DNA of 64,000 nt from CAZCQP01 sp964500895 (GTDB taxonomy: Bacteria; Bacillota; Clostridia; Lachnospirales; JAISER01): positions 1 to 64,000 of the forward strand of contig CAZCQP010000008.1 of the NCBI GenBank assembly GCA_964500895.1, in the 5' to 3' direction. How positions within the stretch are numbered: position 1 is the stretch's first letter; every line of letters starts with the position of its first letter. A model generated the notes under the pieces. It ran no database searches. It was not told the DNA's origin and saw only the letters and a program-made list of their open reading frames with translations. The translations under genes were made by a program, and so were the position numbers. Below, in pieces: positions 43,047-52,501 of the stretch.

Positions 43047-43666
43047 TATGCGTACACCTCCTGGATTTTATTCATGGCGTCCTTGGTGGTCACCAGTGTG
43101 TCGTAGCGCAAAATGTCATATACGTTAATGGTGTTTACGGCTGCTGTTTTAATGGTTGGAATGTTTCTTGCAGATAAAATAACGTTTTTATCGGAACCAT
43201 CCAGAACGAACAGTGCTTTTTCAAGCTTCAGGTTGTTCACCACTTGTTGCATTGCTTTTGTTTTGATTTGATCCAGTTTTAATTCATCCAGCACGATGAG
43301 CCGGCTATCAGCCACTTTTGCGCTTAAAACGGATTTTAATGCAAGGCGTTTCACCTTTTTGTTCAGCTTAATGGAAAAATCTCTTGGCTTCGGTGCGAAT
43401 ACCACACCACCGCCGGTCCATTGTGGTGAACGGATGGAGCCTTGACGTGCCCGGCCTGTGCCTTTTTGCCGCCAGGGTTTTCTGCCGCCCCCACGTACCT
43501 CTGCACGGGTTTTGGCTGCTTTGGTGCCTTGTCTTTGATTTGCCAGATATTGTACAACGGCTGCGTGTACAGCATGTTCGTGTACTTCACAGCTGAAAAT
43601 GTTGTCGTTTAATTCCATGGTGCCAACTTCTTGGCCAGACATATTGAATACAGAAACTGTTGCCAT
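43046..43666 (-). CDS. rplD: Ribosomal protein L4
   Basis: This 206-residue protein has the tunnel loop KTRAEVRGGGRKPWRQKGTG and the conserved start ATVSVFNMSGQEVGTMEL. I chose the ATG at 43666 behind AGGAGG. L4 is an autoregulator of the S10 operon in gamma-proteobacteria; whether it acts on the leader here is unknown. Confidence 0.96.
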   Translation of the reverse strand: MATVSVFNMSGQEVGTMELNDNIFSCEVHEHAVHAAVVQYLANQRQGTKAAKTRAEVRGGGRKPWRQKGTGRARQGSIRSPQWTGGGVVFAPKPRDFSIKLNKKVKRLALKSVLSAKVADSRLIVLDELKLDQIKTKAMQQVVNNLKLEKALFVLDGSDKNVILSARNIPTIKTAAVNTINVYDILRYDTLVTTKDAMNKIQEVYA

Positions 43667-43694
43667 GCTTTCTCCTCCTTTCGTCAAGCGGTAT

Positions 43695-44324
43695 TTATGC
43701 TTTCACGCTTTCTTTCACCATCAGAACAGTGCCTTTTGGTCCGGGAACAGCCCCTTTAATTAACAGCACGTTCTTTTCGGCATCAGCACGAACGATTTCT
43801 AAGTTTTGAATGGTTACGTTTTCAGCGCCCATGTGCCCAGGCATTGGTTTGTTTTTCTTAACCTTACCGGGGGTGGTACCGCTGGACAAAGAACCTAAAC
43901 CTCTGTGGTATTTGGAACCGTGAGACATAGGACCTCTACTTTGGCCGTGTCTTTTAATGGCGCCTGCGAATCCTTTACCTTTGGATACGCCACTCACGTC
44001 CACTTTGTCGCCGGCTGCAAAAATATCTGCTTTAATTTCTGCGCCCACTTCAAAGTCTGCGGTGTTTTCAAGGCGTAATTCTTTCAGCACACGGGTTGCT
44101 TCTACACCGGCTTTTGCAAAATGGCCTTGTTCTGGTTTGTTAACCAGCTTTTCACGTACAGAGCCGAAACCGACCTGCAACGCTTCATAGCCGTCTTTTT
44201 CCATTGTCTTTTTCTGAACCACTACACAAGGGCCAGCTTCTAAAACAGTTACGGGAACAACTAAGCCGGTTTCCGTAAACACTTGGGTCATGCCCAGTTT
44301 CTTACCTAAAATTGCTTTTTTCAC
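43695..44324 (-). CDS. rplC: Ribosomal protein L3
   Basis: This 209-residue 50S assembly initiator has KKAILGKKLGMTQVF at its start and KGKGFAGAIKRHGQSRGPMS near residue 130. The start is GTG at 44324 behind AGGAGGTG. Confidence 0.96.
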   Translation of the reverse strand: MKKAILGKKLGMTQVFTETGLVVPVTVLEAGPCVVVQKKTMEKDGYEALQVGFGSVREKLVNKPEQGHFAKAGVEATRVLKELRLENTADFEVGAEIKADIFAAGDKVDVSGVSKGKGFAGAIKRHGQSRGPMSHGSKYHRGLGSLSSGTTPGKVKKNKPMPGHMGAENVTIQNLEIVRADAEKNVLLIKGAVPGPKGTVLMVKESVKA

Positions 44325-44421
44325 CTTTGCACCTCCTAAGACTCTACAGCGGATTGCATTGTGCAATCATACTAGGCTTATACTGCATTTATATAAACCC
44401 GTGCAAGCTGTGTTTGCTTCA

Positions 44422-44733
44422 TTACATTATTTTAAGGGTGATGTCCACGCCATCGGGCAAGTCTAGCCGGGTTAAGGCATCTACAGTTTTTGCCGTGGGC
44501 ATCAGAATGTCTATAAGCCGTTTGTGCGTGCGCATTTCAAACTGCTCTCTGGAATCTTTGTACTTGTGTACAGCCCGTAAGATGGTGATAACTTCCTTCT
44601 TTGTGGGAAGGGGGATAGGACCGGACACCTTTGCTCCTGTTTTTTTAGCTGTGTCGATAATTTGTAACACAGACTGATCAATAAGCTTATGGTCATACGC
44701 TTTCAGATTGATTCTAATCTTTTGGTTTGCCAT
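44422..44733 (-). CDS. rpsJ: Ribosomal protein S10
   Basis: This 103-residue protein of the 30S head (also NusE, the partner of NusB in antitermination) has KIRINLKAYDHKLIDQSV and GPIPLPTKKEVITILRA. It is the first gene of the S10 operon; tuf, fusA and rpsL are not upstream, recQ is. Confidence 0.97.
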   Translation of the reverse strand: MANQKIRINLKAYDHKLIDQSVLQIIDTAKKTGAKVSGPIPLPTKKEVITILRAVHKYKDSREQFEMRTHKRLIDILMPTAKTVDALTRLDLPDGVDITLKIM

Positions 44734-44988
44734 AAAAAAAGTCGCCTCCTTTTCGCACTTTGACTACAGTACGACAAGTGGTGACTGCACACCTATCCGG
44801 GTGTGTCCTGTGAAGGACTACGCCAAACAAAACCTTGCCTGTCTTGTTTTGCCCGATATATGGTAACAGTGACCTTGTCGCCCGAATTCGTGTACGGACA
44901 TCGCTCCACGGAAATTACCCGCCAAAGACGGCAACCTTCCGCTTCTCAGCGTGAGCAGGGTATAATTTCCCTGCATAATGTCACAACG
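44734..44988 (-). promoter_or_regulatory. Structured leader of the S10 operon
   Basis: About 255 nt separate the predicted transcription start from rpsJ, with no ORF of note. Short stems include CACACC/GGTGTG (around 44790-44810), CAAAAC/GTTTTG (around 44828-44860) and CAGGG/CCCTG (around 44956-44975). AAGGAGGCGAC precedes the ATG. The length and the stems suggest a regulatory leader; no known family was recognised. Confidence 0.45.
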
Positions 44989-44994
44989 CATTGG

Positions 44995-45023
44995 ATTATA
45001 ACACAGGAAATACGCCAACGCAA
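44995..45023 (-). promoter_or_regulatory. Main promoter of the ribosomal operon
   Basis: TTGCGT (45018-45023) and a perfect TATAAT (44995-45000) are 17 bp apart on the minus strand. It lies between recQ and rpsJ and is preceded by A/T tracts that could act as an UP element. Confidence 0.75.
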
Positions 45024-45052
45024 GCCTTTTTTCAAACTTTTTTACAATTTTT

Positions 45053-47107
45053 TTATTCAATTAGACCAAGTTTTCTCAAACGGGAAGAAATGGCCCCGCC
45101 TGTTCTTTGGTGTGCCTTTTTCATTTCTTCTAAAGATACTTCCCGGCTGAATGCATCTTTTAGCCGTTCATCCTCTTCCTCTGTCCATGGCTGATAGGCT
45201 TTGTACACCCCTTTTTTCAGCACTTCTTCCCGAAAGCTGGCAGATTTTGCTGTATATGCACTGACAGGGTTCCCCGTGTAGTCCGCAATGGCATCCATAA
45301 AGATTTTGCCATACTTTTCAAGCTTAGCCTTCCCTACGCCGGATATTTCCAGAAATGCTTCCGGTGTGTTTGGTTTTTGGCGGCACATGTCCATCAATGC
45401 CGCATCGGAAAAAATAACATAAGCAGGAACGCTACCTTCACTTGCCAGCCTACTTCTTACCTTTTTAAGCTGAGACAATAAACCGTCTGCCTCCAACACA
45501 GGATCAACCCGGCGCGCTTCTTTTTTCACCGGTGTTTCCGTAGGCGTTTTCATAAAAATTTGTTTTCTTTCCTTAATAATGGCGTTGGACTTAGGGGTTA
45601 GCTCTATCAGCGGCTTGTCTGCATCAGTTTGGTGCAAATAGCCGTTCTCTATAAGGAAGTCCACCACCTTATGAATTTTCTCCGGCGGCGTATCTGCCAT
45701 AATGCCAAAGGTGGATAGGGTGTTCAGCCCGTGCCGCTCTACCGCTTGAATATTTGCCCCACGCAAAACATCTATCAATAAGTTTTTCCCAAATCCAGGC
45801 ATTTTTTGCAGCAACCGAAACACACAGGAAACAATTTTTTGGGCATCCACCGTAATGTCCACTGTTTCAAACCGTGTGTCGCAATTGCTGCAATAACCAC
45901 AGTCTCTGGGGGCTTCTTCTCCAAAGTAGCGCAAAATGTACGCCCGCAAGCACTGGGCTGTGGCGCAGTACAGCGTCATTTTTTTCAGCCGCTGATATTC
46001 CCGTTCCTTTTGAACCAGCCGTTCTTCATGCGTTAGCTGGTCGTTTTCCTCCCCATTTTCAATGAAATAGCGGTTGGTGGAAACATCCTTCTTGGCGTAC
46101 AACAGAACGCATTCCGCCGGGGAGCCGTCCCGCCCCGCTCTGCCCGCTTCCTGATAGTAGCTTTCCAAGTTTTTAGGCATGTTGTAATGCACCACCAAAG
46201 ACACGTTGGATTTGTCAATGCCCATGCCGAAGGCGTTTGTGGCCACCATCAACGTTTTACGGTCGAAAATAAAGTCATCCTGGTTGTTGTGTCGCTCCAT
46301 TTCCGGCAAGCCCGCATGGTAACGGGTGGCGGCGTAACCCGCCGTTTCTAACAGCTGGCACACTTCCTCCACAGTCTTTCGTGTGGCGCAATACACAATG
46401 CCGCTTTTGCCTTTGTTTTGCTCCAAAATGTCAATCAGCGCCCGAAACTTGTCTGCCGGGCGTTCCACCCTAAAATACAAATTGGGCCGGTCGAAGCCGG
46501 TCACCGTCACATAAGGGTCTTTCAAAGCCAGCAACCGAACCATGTCTTGCCGCACCATGCCCGTTGCTGTCGCCGTAAAAGCCCCCACCACCGGCCGGGT
46601 GGGCAAGCTTTGAATGAACTTGCTTATTTTTAAGTAGCTGGGCCGAAAATCCTGCCCCCACTGGGATACACAATGGGCCTCGTCCACCGCCACCATGGCA
46701 ATGGCGGCATTTCTGGCAAAAGAAAGAAAGCCATCAGTTTCCAGCCGCTCCGGGGCCACATACAGAATTTTGTACCGTCCTTCCGCTGCCCGCTGCAACA
46801 CCTTGCTATGCTGGCTGGGGGTTAAGGCACTGTTTAAGTACGCCCCGCTAATGCCCGCTTCCACCAAGGCAGCCACCTGGTCTTTCATTAAAGAGATAAG
46901 GGGGGAAATCACCAGGGTCATACCGGAAAAGGCCAGGGCAGGCAGTTGAAAACACACAGACTTCCCCGCCCCCGTGGGCATGATACCTAAAACATCCCGC
47001 CCCGCAAGCAAAGGGCTCACCAAGCCTTCTTGCCCAGGCCTAAACGTTGAATGCCCAAAATAGGTTTTTAGTAGATGATAAATTTTCTCTTTGTCCTGTT
47101 GAATCAT
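45053..47107 (-). CDS. recQ: ATP-dependent DNA helicase RecQ
   Basis: This 684-residue 3'-5' helicase restarts and repairs stalled forks. It has GIMPTGAGKSVCFQLPA (Walker A), VDEAHCVSQWGQDFRP (DEAH box), the RQC zinc cysteines (CATAQCLRAYIL, CGYCSNC) and an HRDC domain (FLEISGVGKAKLEKYGKIFM). The last 60 residues add a PWTEEEDERLKDAF segment like a Myb/SANT repeat, which accounts for the extra length over the usual 600. I chose the ATG at 47107, seven bases after AAAGGA. It follows sbcC by about 12 nt. Confidence 0.95.
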   Translation of the reverse strand: MIQQDKEKIYHLLKTYFGHSTFRPGQEGLVSPLLAGRDVLGIMPTGAGKSVCFQLPALAFSGMTLVISPLISLMKDQVAALVEAGISGAYLNSALTPSQHSKVLQRAAEGRYKILYVAPERLETDGFLSFARNAAIAMVAVDEAHCVSQWGQDFRPSYLKISKFIQSLPTRPVVGAFTATATGMVRQDMVRLLALKDPYVTVTGFDRPNLYFRVERPADKFRALIDILEQNKGKSGIVYCATRKTVEEVCQLLETAGYAATRYHAGLPEMERHNNQDDFIFDRKTLMVATNAFGMGIDKSNVSLVVHYNMPKNLESYYQEAGRAGRDGSPAECVLLYAKKDVSTNRYFIENGEENDQLTHEERLVQKEREYQRLKKMTLYCATAQCLRAYILRYFGEEAPRDCGYCSNCDTRFETVDITVDAQKIVSCVFRLLQKMPGFGKNLLIDVLRGANIQAVERHGLNTLSTFGIMADTPPEKIHKVVDFLIENGYLHQTDADKPLIELTPKSNAIIKERKQIFMKTPTETPVKKEARRVDPVLEADGLLSQLKKVRSRLASEGSVPAYVIFSDAALMDMCRQKPNTPEAFLEISGVGKAKLEKYGKIFMDAIADYTGNPVSAYTAKSASFREEVLKKGVYKAYQPWTEEEDERLKDAFSREVSLEEMKKAHQRTGGAISSRLRKLGLIE

Positions 47108-47119
47108 GGTCATTTCCTT

Positions 47120-49777
47120 TTAGACAGTGCATATTTTCAAGCAACTGCCCCCTTGCCCTTTCTGCACTTCAATTCTGGCTTCAATGTGGGTTTTTAAAGT
47201 GCCCACATGGGAAATGATGCCCACAAGCCCGTTGGTTTTCTTTACATCGGAAAGCACGGTCAGTGCGTCGGTGATGGAAGCCGGATCTAAGGAACCAAAG
47301 CCTTCGTCCACAAACATGGCATCCAGTGCAATGCCGCCGGATTGGGCTTGCACCACAGCCGACAAACCAATAGACAAACTTAAAGCCACCAAAAACTTTT
47401 CGCCCCCGGATAAACTGGTCACACTGCGCCGCTCACCCGTGCGGCTGTCATACACCGAAAGTTCCAACCCCGCCTTGCGCACGCCGCCTGTGGTTTCCAG
47501 TGTGCGAAACAGCCGGTACCGGCCGTTATGCACGTTTTCCAGCAACCTGTTGGCTTGGGCGGTCACCGCAGAGAGCATTACCCCCAGCACATACCGTTGC
47601 AAGCCAATGCCGTTATCCCCCCGCAAATGCCGGGCAAACTGGGTGTTCATGCGGCATTCCTTGTCCGCCGCTTCATACGCTGCCATTTGCTTGCCTAAGG
47701 TTTGACACAAGACCGTCAAGTCCTCGGTTTCCTTGGCCAGCAACGCCTTTTTTGCAGCTAACTGCACATGGGTTTGCTCCAAGGCGATTGTGTTCGCTTT
47801 CGCTTCTTGAATGTTCGGCTTGCTTTTCCCCGCCACTTCCTCTCGCCACTGGGCCACATTCTTCACCAGCCGCTGCTGCTCTGTGGTGAATTGCTGTATT
47901 TCCCGGGAAAGTTTTTCCTTTGCTTCTTCCGTCATCACATGGCCTAAAAAGATGTTGGTATCTGCAAAACCAGCGGCAGACAGTGCTTCTGTAAAAGCAT
48001 TCTGCTGGGCTTCATGGTTTGTTTGGGCATGTGCCAGTTCTTGCTGGCTGTGCTTCACCGCTGCTTCTTTAGCCGCAAAATCCTTTTGGGCTTCCAATAG
48101 GGCCGCTTGCGCTTTTTCCTTGTTTTGCTCGTAAGCTGTAATTTTTGCCTTTTCTTCTATATAAGCCGCCTTTAAGTCTGATAAGGAGCAAATGTTTTCT
48201 TCCATGCCTTCCCGCAAGCTTACCAGCTGGCTTTCCAGCTTTTCACGGGACAAACGCCGCTCTGTTAAGGCATCCTTCTGCTTTTCCAGCAAAGTCGCTG
48301 CTTTGTCCAGTGCCGCCGTCTTAGTCGCTAGCTTTTCCTTAATGCCCTCCAAGGCGGTTTTGGCTTCTTTTAGCCGCTTGCCCGTCACCACTTCCTCCGG
48401 GGGCTTGGCGGGGGCTGGATGAGACAAACTGCCGCAAACCGGGCAAGGTTTCCCATCTTCCAGCTTGGACGCAAGAGAACCACTGATGTTGCCCATATAA
48501 CTTTGCATCAGGTGGGTGTACTGTTCAAAAGCCGCCCCTTCCTGCTGGGCCAATGCCAATTTATCTGCGGAAAGTTTCTCCACCCCTTCGGCCTGGGCTA
48601 AAAAGGCTTGCTTTTCTTGTGCAAAGGCTTGTTTGATAGCGGCAAGTTCTTGGGTGGCCTGCTCCAGCTTCACCACAGCTTCCTTCATATTAGCCAGCCG
48701 AGAAAGCCGTACTTTACAGGTTTCCATTTCTTCCGCTTGCTTCAATACGTTATCCTGGACATCGGTTGCTTGCTTTAACTGCACCTGTGCCCCATGAAGG
48801 TTGTTTTCAGCAGCCCGACTCTGATTTTGCCGTTCGTCCAAAGCCTTTCTTGCCGCTTCAAACAGTTGGTAAACCGGCAAAACCGCAGATGCTTTGTCTG
48901 CCACCTCCAACTTTGCTTGTAACGCCGCAACTTCCTTTTCTTTTATGTTCAGCTTTTCTAAAGCGGCCGTTTCCTTGGCCAAATTTTCAAACCTATCGTA
49001 GAGAATTTTGTCCTGTTCCAGCTTTTGTTTGGCCTCGGCCAACTTTTCAGCCACCGCCAAAATCTCCGCTTCCAGCTTGTGCAAATCTTGCTGCCGGTTG
49101 GACAACAACAGCTGTAGTTCCGCCAAACCAGCACAGCCTTTGTCCGCCAGTGTTTGCTTTATGCGTACCGCTTCTACATCCAGCTTCCGCCGCTGTTCAT
49201 TCACCTGCTGGTTCAGCATTTCTGCTGCCTTTCCCCATTTGTCTGCCCCAAACAAGCTGACCAATATGGCTTCTTTCTCCGCAGACTTGGCCACCAACAA
49301 CCGCTCAAACTGGCCTTGGGGCAAAATGATAACCTGCCTGAACTGGTCGTAAGTCAGCCCAATCAACACCTTCGCTTTGCCTTCCACGTCATTGATTTTA
49401 GGGTTATCGAAAAAAGGTAGGAAAACCCCGTCCCCATCCCGATACAATACGTTTTGAGCCGTGGTTATGTTTTTTCTGCCCTGCTTCACCGTGCGGGTGA
49501 AACGGTACACTTTCCCCCGCAGTTCAAAGTCGAAGACAATCTCGGTAGGCAAGGCAGCCGGTGCAAACTGGCTTCTAAGCGCCCCGATGTCTCCCCGTGT
49601 TGCCCCGCTGGATTTACCGAACAGCGCAAAGGTGATGGCATCTAAAATGACGGTTTTTCCCGCCCCCGTTTCCCCGCATATTAAAAACAACCCCGCTTTG
49701 GACAAGCCTGAAAAATCAATGTGCTGGGCGTCCACATAAGGGCCGAAAGCTTGCATGGTAAGGGATAACGGCTTCAT
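47120..49777 (-). CDS. sbcC: Exonuclease subunit SbcC
   Basis: This 885-residue SMC-like ATPase forms the SbcCD (Rad50-Mre11) complex that cuts DNA hairpins and trims blocked ends. Walker A GETGAGKT is at 35-42. Long coiled coils flank the zinc hook CPVC (445-448). The ABC signature SLSGGEKF and Walker B FVDEGFGSLDP are near the C-terminus. Its ATG overlaps the sbcD stop by four bases. A complex that removes palindromic DNA is noteworthy in a genome with so many long inverted repeats. Confidence 0.95.
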   Translation of the reverse strand: MKPLSLTMQAFGPYVDAQHIDFSGLSKAGLFLICGETGAGKTVILDAITFALFGKSSGATRGDIGALRSQFAPAALPTEIVFDFELRGKVYRFTRTVKQGRKNITTAQNVLYRDGDGVFLPFFDNPKINDVEGKAKVLIGLTYDQFRQVIILPQGQFERLLVAKSAEKEAILVSLFGADKWGKAAEMLNQQVNEQRRKLDVEAVRIKQTLADKGCAGLAELQLLLSNRQQDLHKLEAEILAVAEKLAEAKQKLEQDKILYDRFENLAKETAALEKLNIKEKEVAALQAKLEVADKASAVLPVYQLFEAARKALDERQNQSRAAENNLHGAQVQLKQATDVQDNVLKQAEEMETCKVRLSRLANMKEAVVKLEQATQELAAIKQAFAQEKQAFLAQAEGVEKLSADKLALAQQEGAAFEQYTHLMQSYMGNISGSLASKLEDGKPCPVCGSLSHPAPAKPPEEVVTGKRLKEAKTALEGIKEKLATKTAALDKAATLLEKQKDALTERRLSREKLESQLVSLREGMEENICSLSDLKAAYIEEKAKITAYEQNKEKAQAALLEAQKDFAAKEAAVKHSQQELAHAQTNHEAQQNAFTEALSAAGFADTNIFLGHVMTEEAKEKLSREIQQFTTEQQRLVKNVAQWREEVAGKSKPNIQEAKANTIALEQTHVQLAAKKALLAKETEDLTVLCQTLGKQMAAYEAADKECRMNTQFARHLRGDNGIGLQRYVLGVMLSAVTAQANRLLENVHNGRYRLFRTLETTGGVRKAGLELSVYDSRTGERRSVTSLSGGEKFLVALSLSIGLSAVVQAQSGGIALDAMFVDEGFGSLDPASITDALTVLSDVKKTNGLVGIISHVGTLKTHIEARIEVQKGQGGSCLKICTV

Positions 49778-50892
49778 GACACATCCCCTCCCGCCAGCAC
49801 AGCGTCCATGGCCCCCAGAAATAAATCCATCTGCCCCGGTGCAGGAGAAACCTCCAACGTTTCCTGAAAAAACTTTTCCACCATCTGGGCCGGGGTTAAC
49901 TGCTCAATGTCCGCTACCGTAAGGGTGATGCGTTCCTCCTCTGGCAAAGCGGTTTTGCCTGTCACAGCCAGCAAGTTCGGGTAAAAAGTTTTAAAGGCAT
50001 GTAACGTATCCAAAGAAGCCGGGCAGTCTGTCAACTCTATTTTAATGTAGTCCGCACTAGGCGAAGCATCGTTAAACAATGATTCAAAGGGGCCTTTCAG
50101 CACACGGATAGGGTGCAAAGGCACAATAGGCACTTCCTGTACAGACATATCCGCTGTGTCAATGATGGTGGCACTTTTCTCTACCAAGGCTTCCCCCGCC
50201 GCATAAGGCAATGGTGACCCACTGTAACGGATGCATTGCCCTATATTTTGCGGCCGGTGCAAGTGCCCCAGCGCCACATAATCAAAGCCTTCAAAAACCG
50301 CCTGGGACACCATGGAAGCCGTGCCCAGCATGGCAGAACGGTCGCTATCGGAAAGGGCCGCCCCACTAACAAAGGCATGGGCCACCACTATGTTTTTCCT
50401 TGTTTTGTCCATGCCCTCTCGTATGCGGTCACATAAACACAACATGGCCCTTTCGTAAGAAGGAATCACCGTTTCCGGAAACATGGCCCGCACATCTTCA
50501 ATGTTAAAGTATGGAATGGGATAAATGGCGCAGTCACCAATCACCACCGGGTTTATGTCTGCCGTCAGTTTGCCGGTAACATACAAGCCGGAAGCCTTCA
50601 ATAATTCCCGGCAAGCAGCCAGCCGGGCAGCGCCGTCATGGTTACCCGCAATGAGAACCATGGGCACCCCCTTCTCCCCGCATATGGCCGTAACAGCGTC
50701 ATTATACAAGGCGATGGCTTCGCTGTTGGCCACGCTGCTATCGAACACGTCCCCGGCCAACAGTACCCCTTCTATTTTTTCAGTTTCTATAATATGTAAC
50801 AGTTGCTTTATAAAATGCCGCTGGTCCTCAATGAGGGGTATGCCAAACAAAGACATCCCCAAATGCCAGTCGGACGTATGCAATATGCGCAT
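49774..50892 (-). CDS. sbcD: Exonuclease subunit SbcD
   Basis: This 372-residue metallophosphoesterase is the nuclease of SbcCD. The motifs are HTSDWHLG (with Asp7, His9), LAGDVFDS, IAGNHDG and, later, ALGHLHRPQ. The ATG follows GAAGGTG. It is coupled to sbcC. Confidence 0.95.
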   Translation of the reverse strand: MRILHTSDWHLGMSLFGIPLIEDQRHFIKQLLHIIETEKIEGVLLAGDVFDSSVANSEAIALYNDAVTAICGEKGVPMVLIAGNHDGAARLAACRELLKASGLYVTGKLTADINPVVIGDCAIYPIPYFNIEDVRAMFPETVIPSYERAMLCLCDRIREGMDKTRKNIVVAHAFVSGAALSDSDRSAMLGTASMVSQAVFEGFDYVALGHLHRPQNIGQCIRYSGSPLPYAAGEALVEKSATIIDTADMSVQEVPIVPLHPIRVLKGPFESLFNDASPSADYIKIELTDCPASLDTLHAFKTFYPNLLAVTGKTALPEEERITLTVADIEQLTPAQMVEKFFQETLEVSPAPGQMDLFLGAMDAVLAGGDVS

Positions 50893-50912
50893 TTTTTCAC
50901 CTTCGTTTAGTT

Positions 50913-51491
50913 CTAAATCGCTTGCAATGCTTTCAAAGCCCAGTAGACGGCGCTTAAAGGCAAACCCACCACCGTGTTGTAATCCCCTTCAATGCGCTCC
51001 ACCAATGTGGCTCCCAAACCTTGAATGGCATACGCCCCAGCTTTACCCATAGGTTCCCCGCTGGCCACATAAGCCTGTATGGCTTCCTGGCTTAAAGGAT
51101 ACATAGAGACAGCGGTACTGCTTACAAAAACCTGCTGGAAATGGGGTGTTTGGGTGGTATCAATGAGCGCAACACCTGTAAAGACTTGGTGGGCTTTTCC
51201 TTGTAATGCTGAAAGCATTTGCTCGGCGTCTGCCTCATCCACAGGCTTGCCAAAAATAACCCCATCCAGCGCCACCACTGTGTCCGCCCCAATAACAACT
51301 GCCGGTTCGGCCAATGTTCTAGCCACGGCCTCTGCTTTTTGTACCGCTAACAAACGCACCGTTTCTTCCGGGCTTGTCCCCGGCGGTACATTTTCTTCCA
51401 CCCCGCTTTCCACCACTGTAAAAGAAACCCCTGCTTGCGTCAGCAACGCCTTCCTGCGTGGGGATTGAGATGCCAATATCATGTGTTTCAT
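50913..51491 (-). CDS. maf: Maf-family nucleoside triphosphate pyrophosphatase
   Basis: This 192-residue protein has the Maf start ILASQSPRRKALL and the catalytic GADTVVALDGVIFGKP. Maf proteins hydrolyse dTTP/UTP and modified nucleotides. It lies first or second in a run with sbcD, sbcC and recQ; the ATG follows GGAGGC. Confidence 0.93.
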   Translation of the reverse strand: MKHMILASQSPRRKALLTQAGVSFTVVESGVEENVPPGTSPEETVRLLAVQKAEAVARTLAEPAVVIGADTVVALDGVIFGKPVDEADAEQMLSALQGKAHQVFTGVALIDTTQTPHFQQVFVSSTAVSMYPLSQEAIQAYVASGEPMGKAGAYAIQGLGATLVERIEGDYNTVVGLPLSAVYWALKALQAI

Positions 51492-51505
51492 AATCTGCCT
51501 CCAAA

Positions 51506-51793
51506 TTACAGCCGCCTGTAAAGGAATATTGCAGCGGCCATACCCATAATGCCTATGATGGTGAACTTAATGGCAAAGCCAAACTGAAGGGTTAATACGC
51601 CCAAGTCTAAACTAACCGGGCTGTTTAACCCAAAGCTATCCCCATAATTCAACCAGTTTAAGTACGGTGTCTTAGGAATCAGCTCTCCTATAAGCCCGCC
51701 CACAACCAACCCGGCCAAAACAAATAAAATTAACAACCAAACACTTTTACCGCCGGTCCTTCCGCCATGCATCTGTTCCATCCCCTTCGTCAT
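51506..51793 (-). CDS. DUF4321 membrane protein
   Basis: This protein of up to 95 residues has two membrane helices (about 18-40 and 68-92) and the LDLGVLTLQFGFAIKFTIIG segment of DUF4321. The family is found beside maf in Clostridia and has no known function. The exact start is uncertain: ATG codons at positions 1, 5 and 8 are all possible. Confidence 0.78.
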   Translation of the reverse strand: MTKGMEQMHGGRTGGKSVWLLILFVLAGLVVGGLIGELIPKTPYLNWLNYGDSFGLNSPVSLDLGVLTLQFGFAIKFTIIGIMGMAAAIFLYRRL

Positions 51794-51863
51794 GTCTATT
51801 CATTGGCCATAGTATAACACAAACCTTCCCTTTGGCATATATTAAATTTACGGGGGTGTTCAT

Positions 51864-52082
51864 ATGTGGCTTGAGGCATTTGTATTTTGTTGGCTTGTTG
51901 GGGCCCTGTCCTTATTTTTAAAAGGCCTGGACATTGTAGAGGATAAGTATTGGGCCGTTATTGTTTTTGGCATTGCTTTTTTGCTGGCGCTGGCCTACTG
52001 GGGCGAAAACTTGCAGGCGGTCATTACCACAGGACTTTTGGCAGGTGTTACGGTGAATGTATTGGAGCTATTTGTAAAATAA
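51864..52082 (+). CDS. Small two-helix membrane protein
   Basis: This 72-residue protein has two to three hydrophobic helices (about 3-18, 28-44, 48-68) and no catalytic motif. The ATG follows GGGGGTGTT. It diverges from the DUF4321 gene. I do not recognise the family. Confidence 0.6.
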   Translation: MWLEAFVFCWLVGALSLFLKGLDIVEDKYWAVIVFGIAFLLALAYWGENLQAVITTGLLAGVTVNVLELFVK

Positions 52083-52098
52083 TACCGACCACTAGTGC

Positions 52099-52237
52099 GT
52101 GTTTGAAAAATCATTTTATAAGGTTTTAACCTTTTTAGGTTAGGGAACTCGTTCAAATGAACGTGGTTCAAGTTCGTTTGAACGAGTTCCCTACCAAAAT
52201 ATTGGTTAAAACCCATTGTTGATGAATTTTCAAACAC
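52099..52237. mobile_element. MITE-like nested palindrome upstream of arcA
   Basis: The 139-bp element is bounded by perfect 11-bp inverted repeats (52099-52109 and 52227-52237) and flanked on both sides by TGC. Inside, 52141-52162 and 52172-52193 form a 22-bp inverted repeat with one mismatch, and GGTTTTAACC/GGTTAAAACC pair further out. It has no coding capacity. It lies in the 419-bp gap before arcA, which otherwise holds the hairpin at 52291-52316 and the arcA promoter. Confidence 0.55.
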
Positions 52238-52290
52238 TGCGTAATATTCATTTTGAATGCATAAATGTAAGCTAAAACCCGCAAGCAAAT

Positions 52291-52320
52291 GAGCGCCTGA
52301 ATGTCCATCAGGCGCTTTAT
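52291..52320 (+). terminator. Terminator-like hairpin after the small membrane protein
   Basis: AGCGCCTGA (52292-52300) pairs with TCAGGCGCT (52307-52315), followed by a short T-rich stretch. Confidence 0.55.
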
Positions 52321-52390
52321 TCATTTAACTGTATAATTATTAAACGTTCAAATTCTTGCATTTTTCTTTTATTAAAAACGCCTAAAACCC

Positions 52391-52419
52391 TTGCAAATAC
52401 TTAGCAAATGGTGTATGAT
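52391..52419 (+). promoter_or_regulatory. Promoter of the arginine/ornithine operon
   Basis: TTGCAA (52391-52396) and TATGAT (52414-52419) are 17 bp apart, about 85 bp before the arcA start. A TGTATAATTATTAA sequence at 52330-52343 resembles half of an ArgR box but is weak. Confidence 0.6.
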
Positions 52420-52501
52420 ATGTCATGTCATTCCCAGCATTTTTTGGGGGTTCAACACGTGCCATTGTATATTTTATAAGCGTAAACGAAGGAGGAAGAA
52501 A

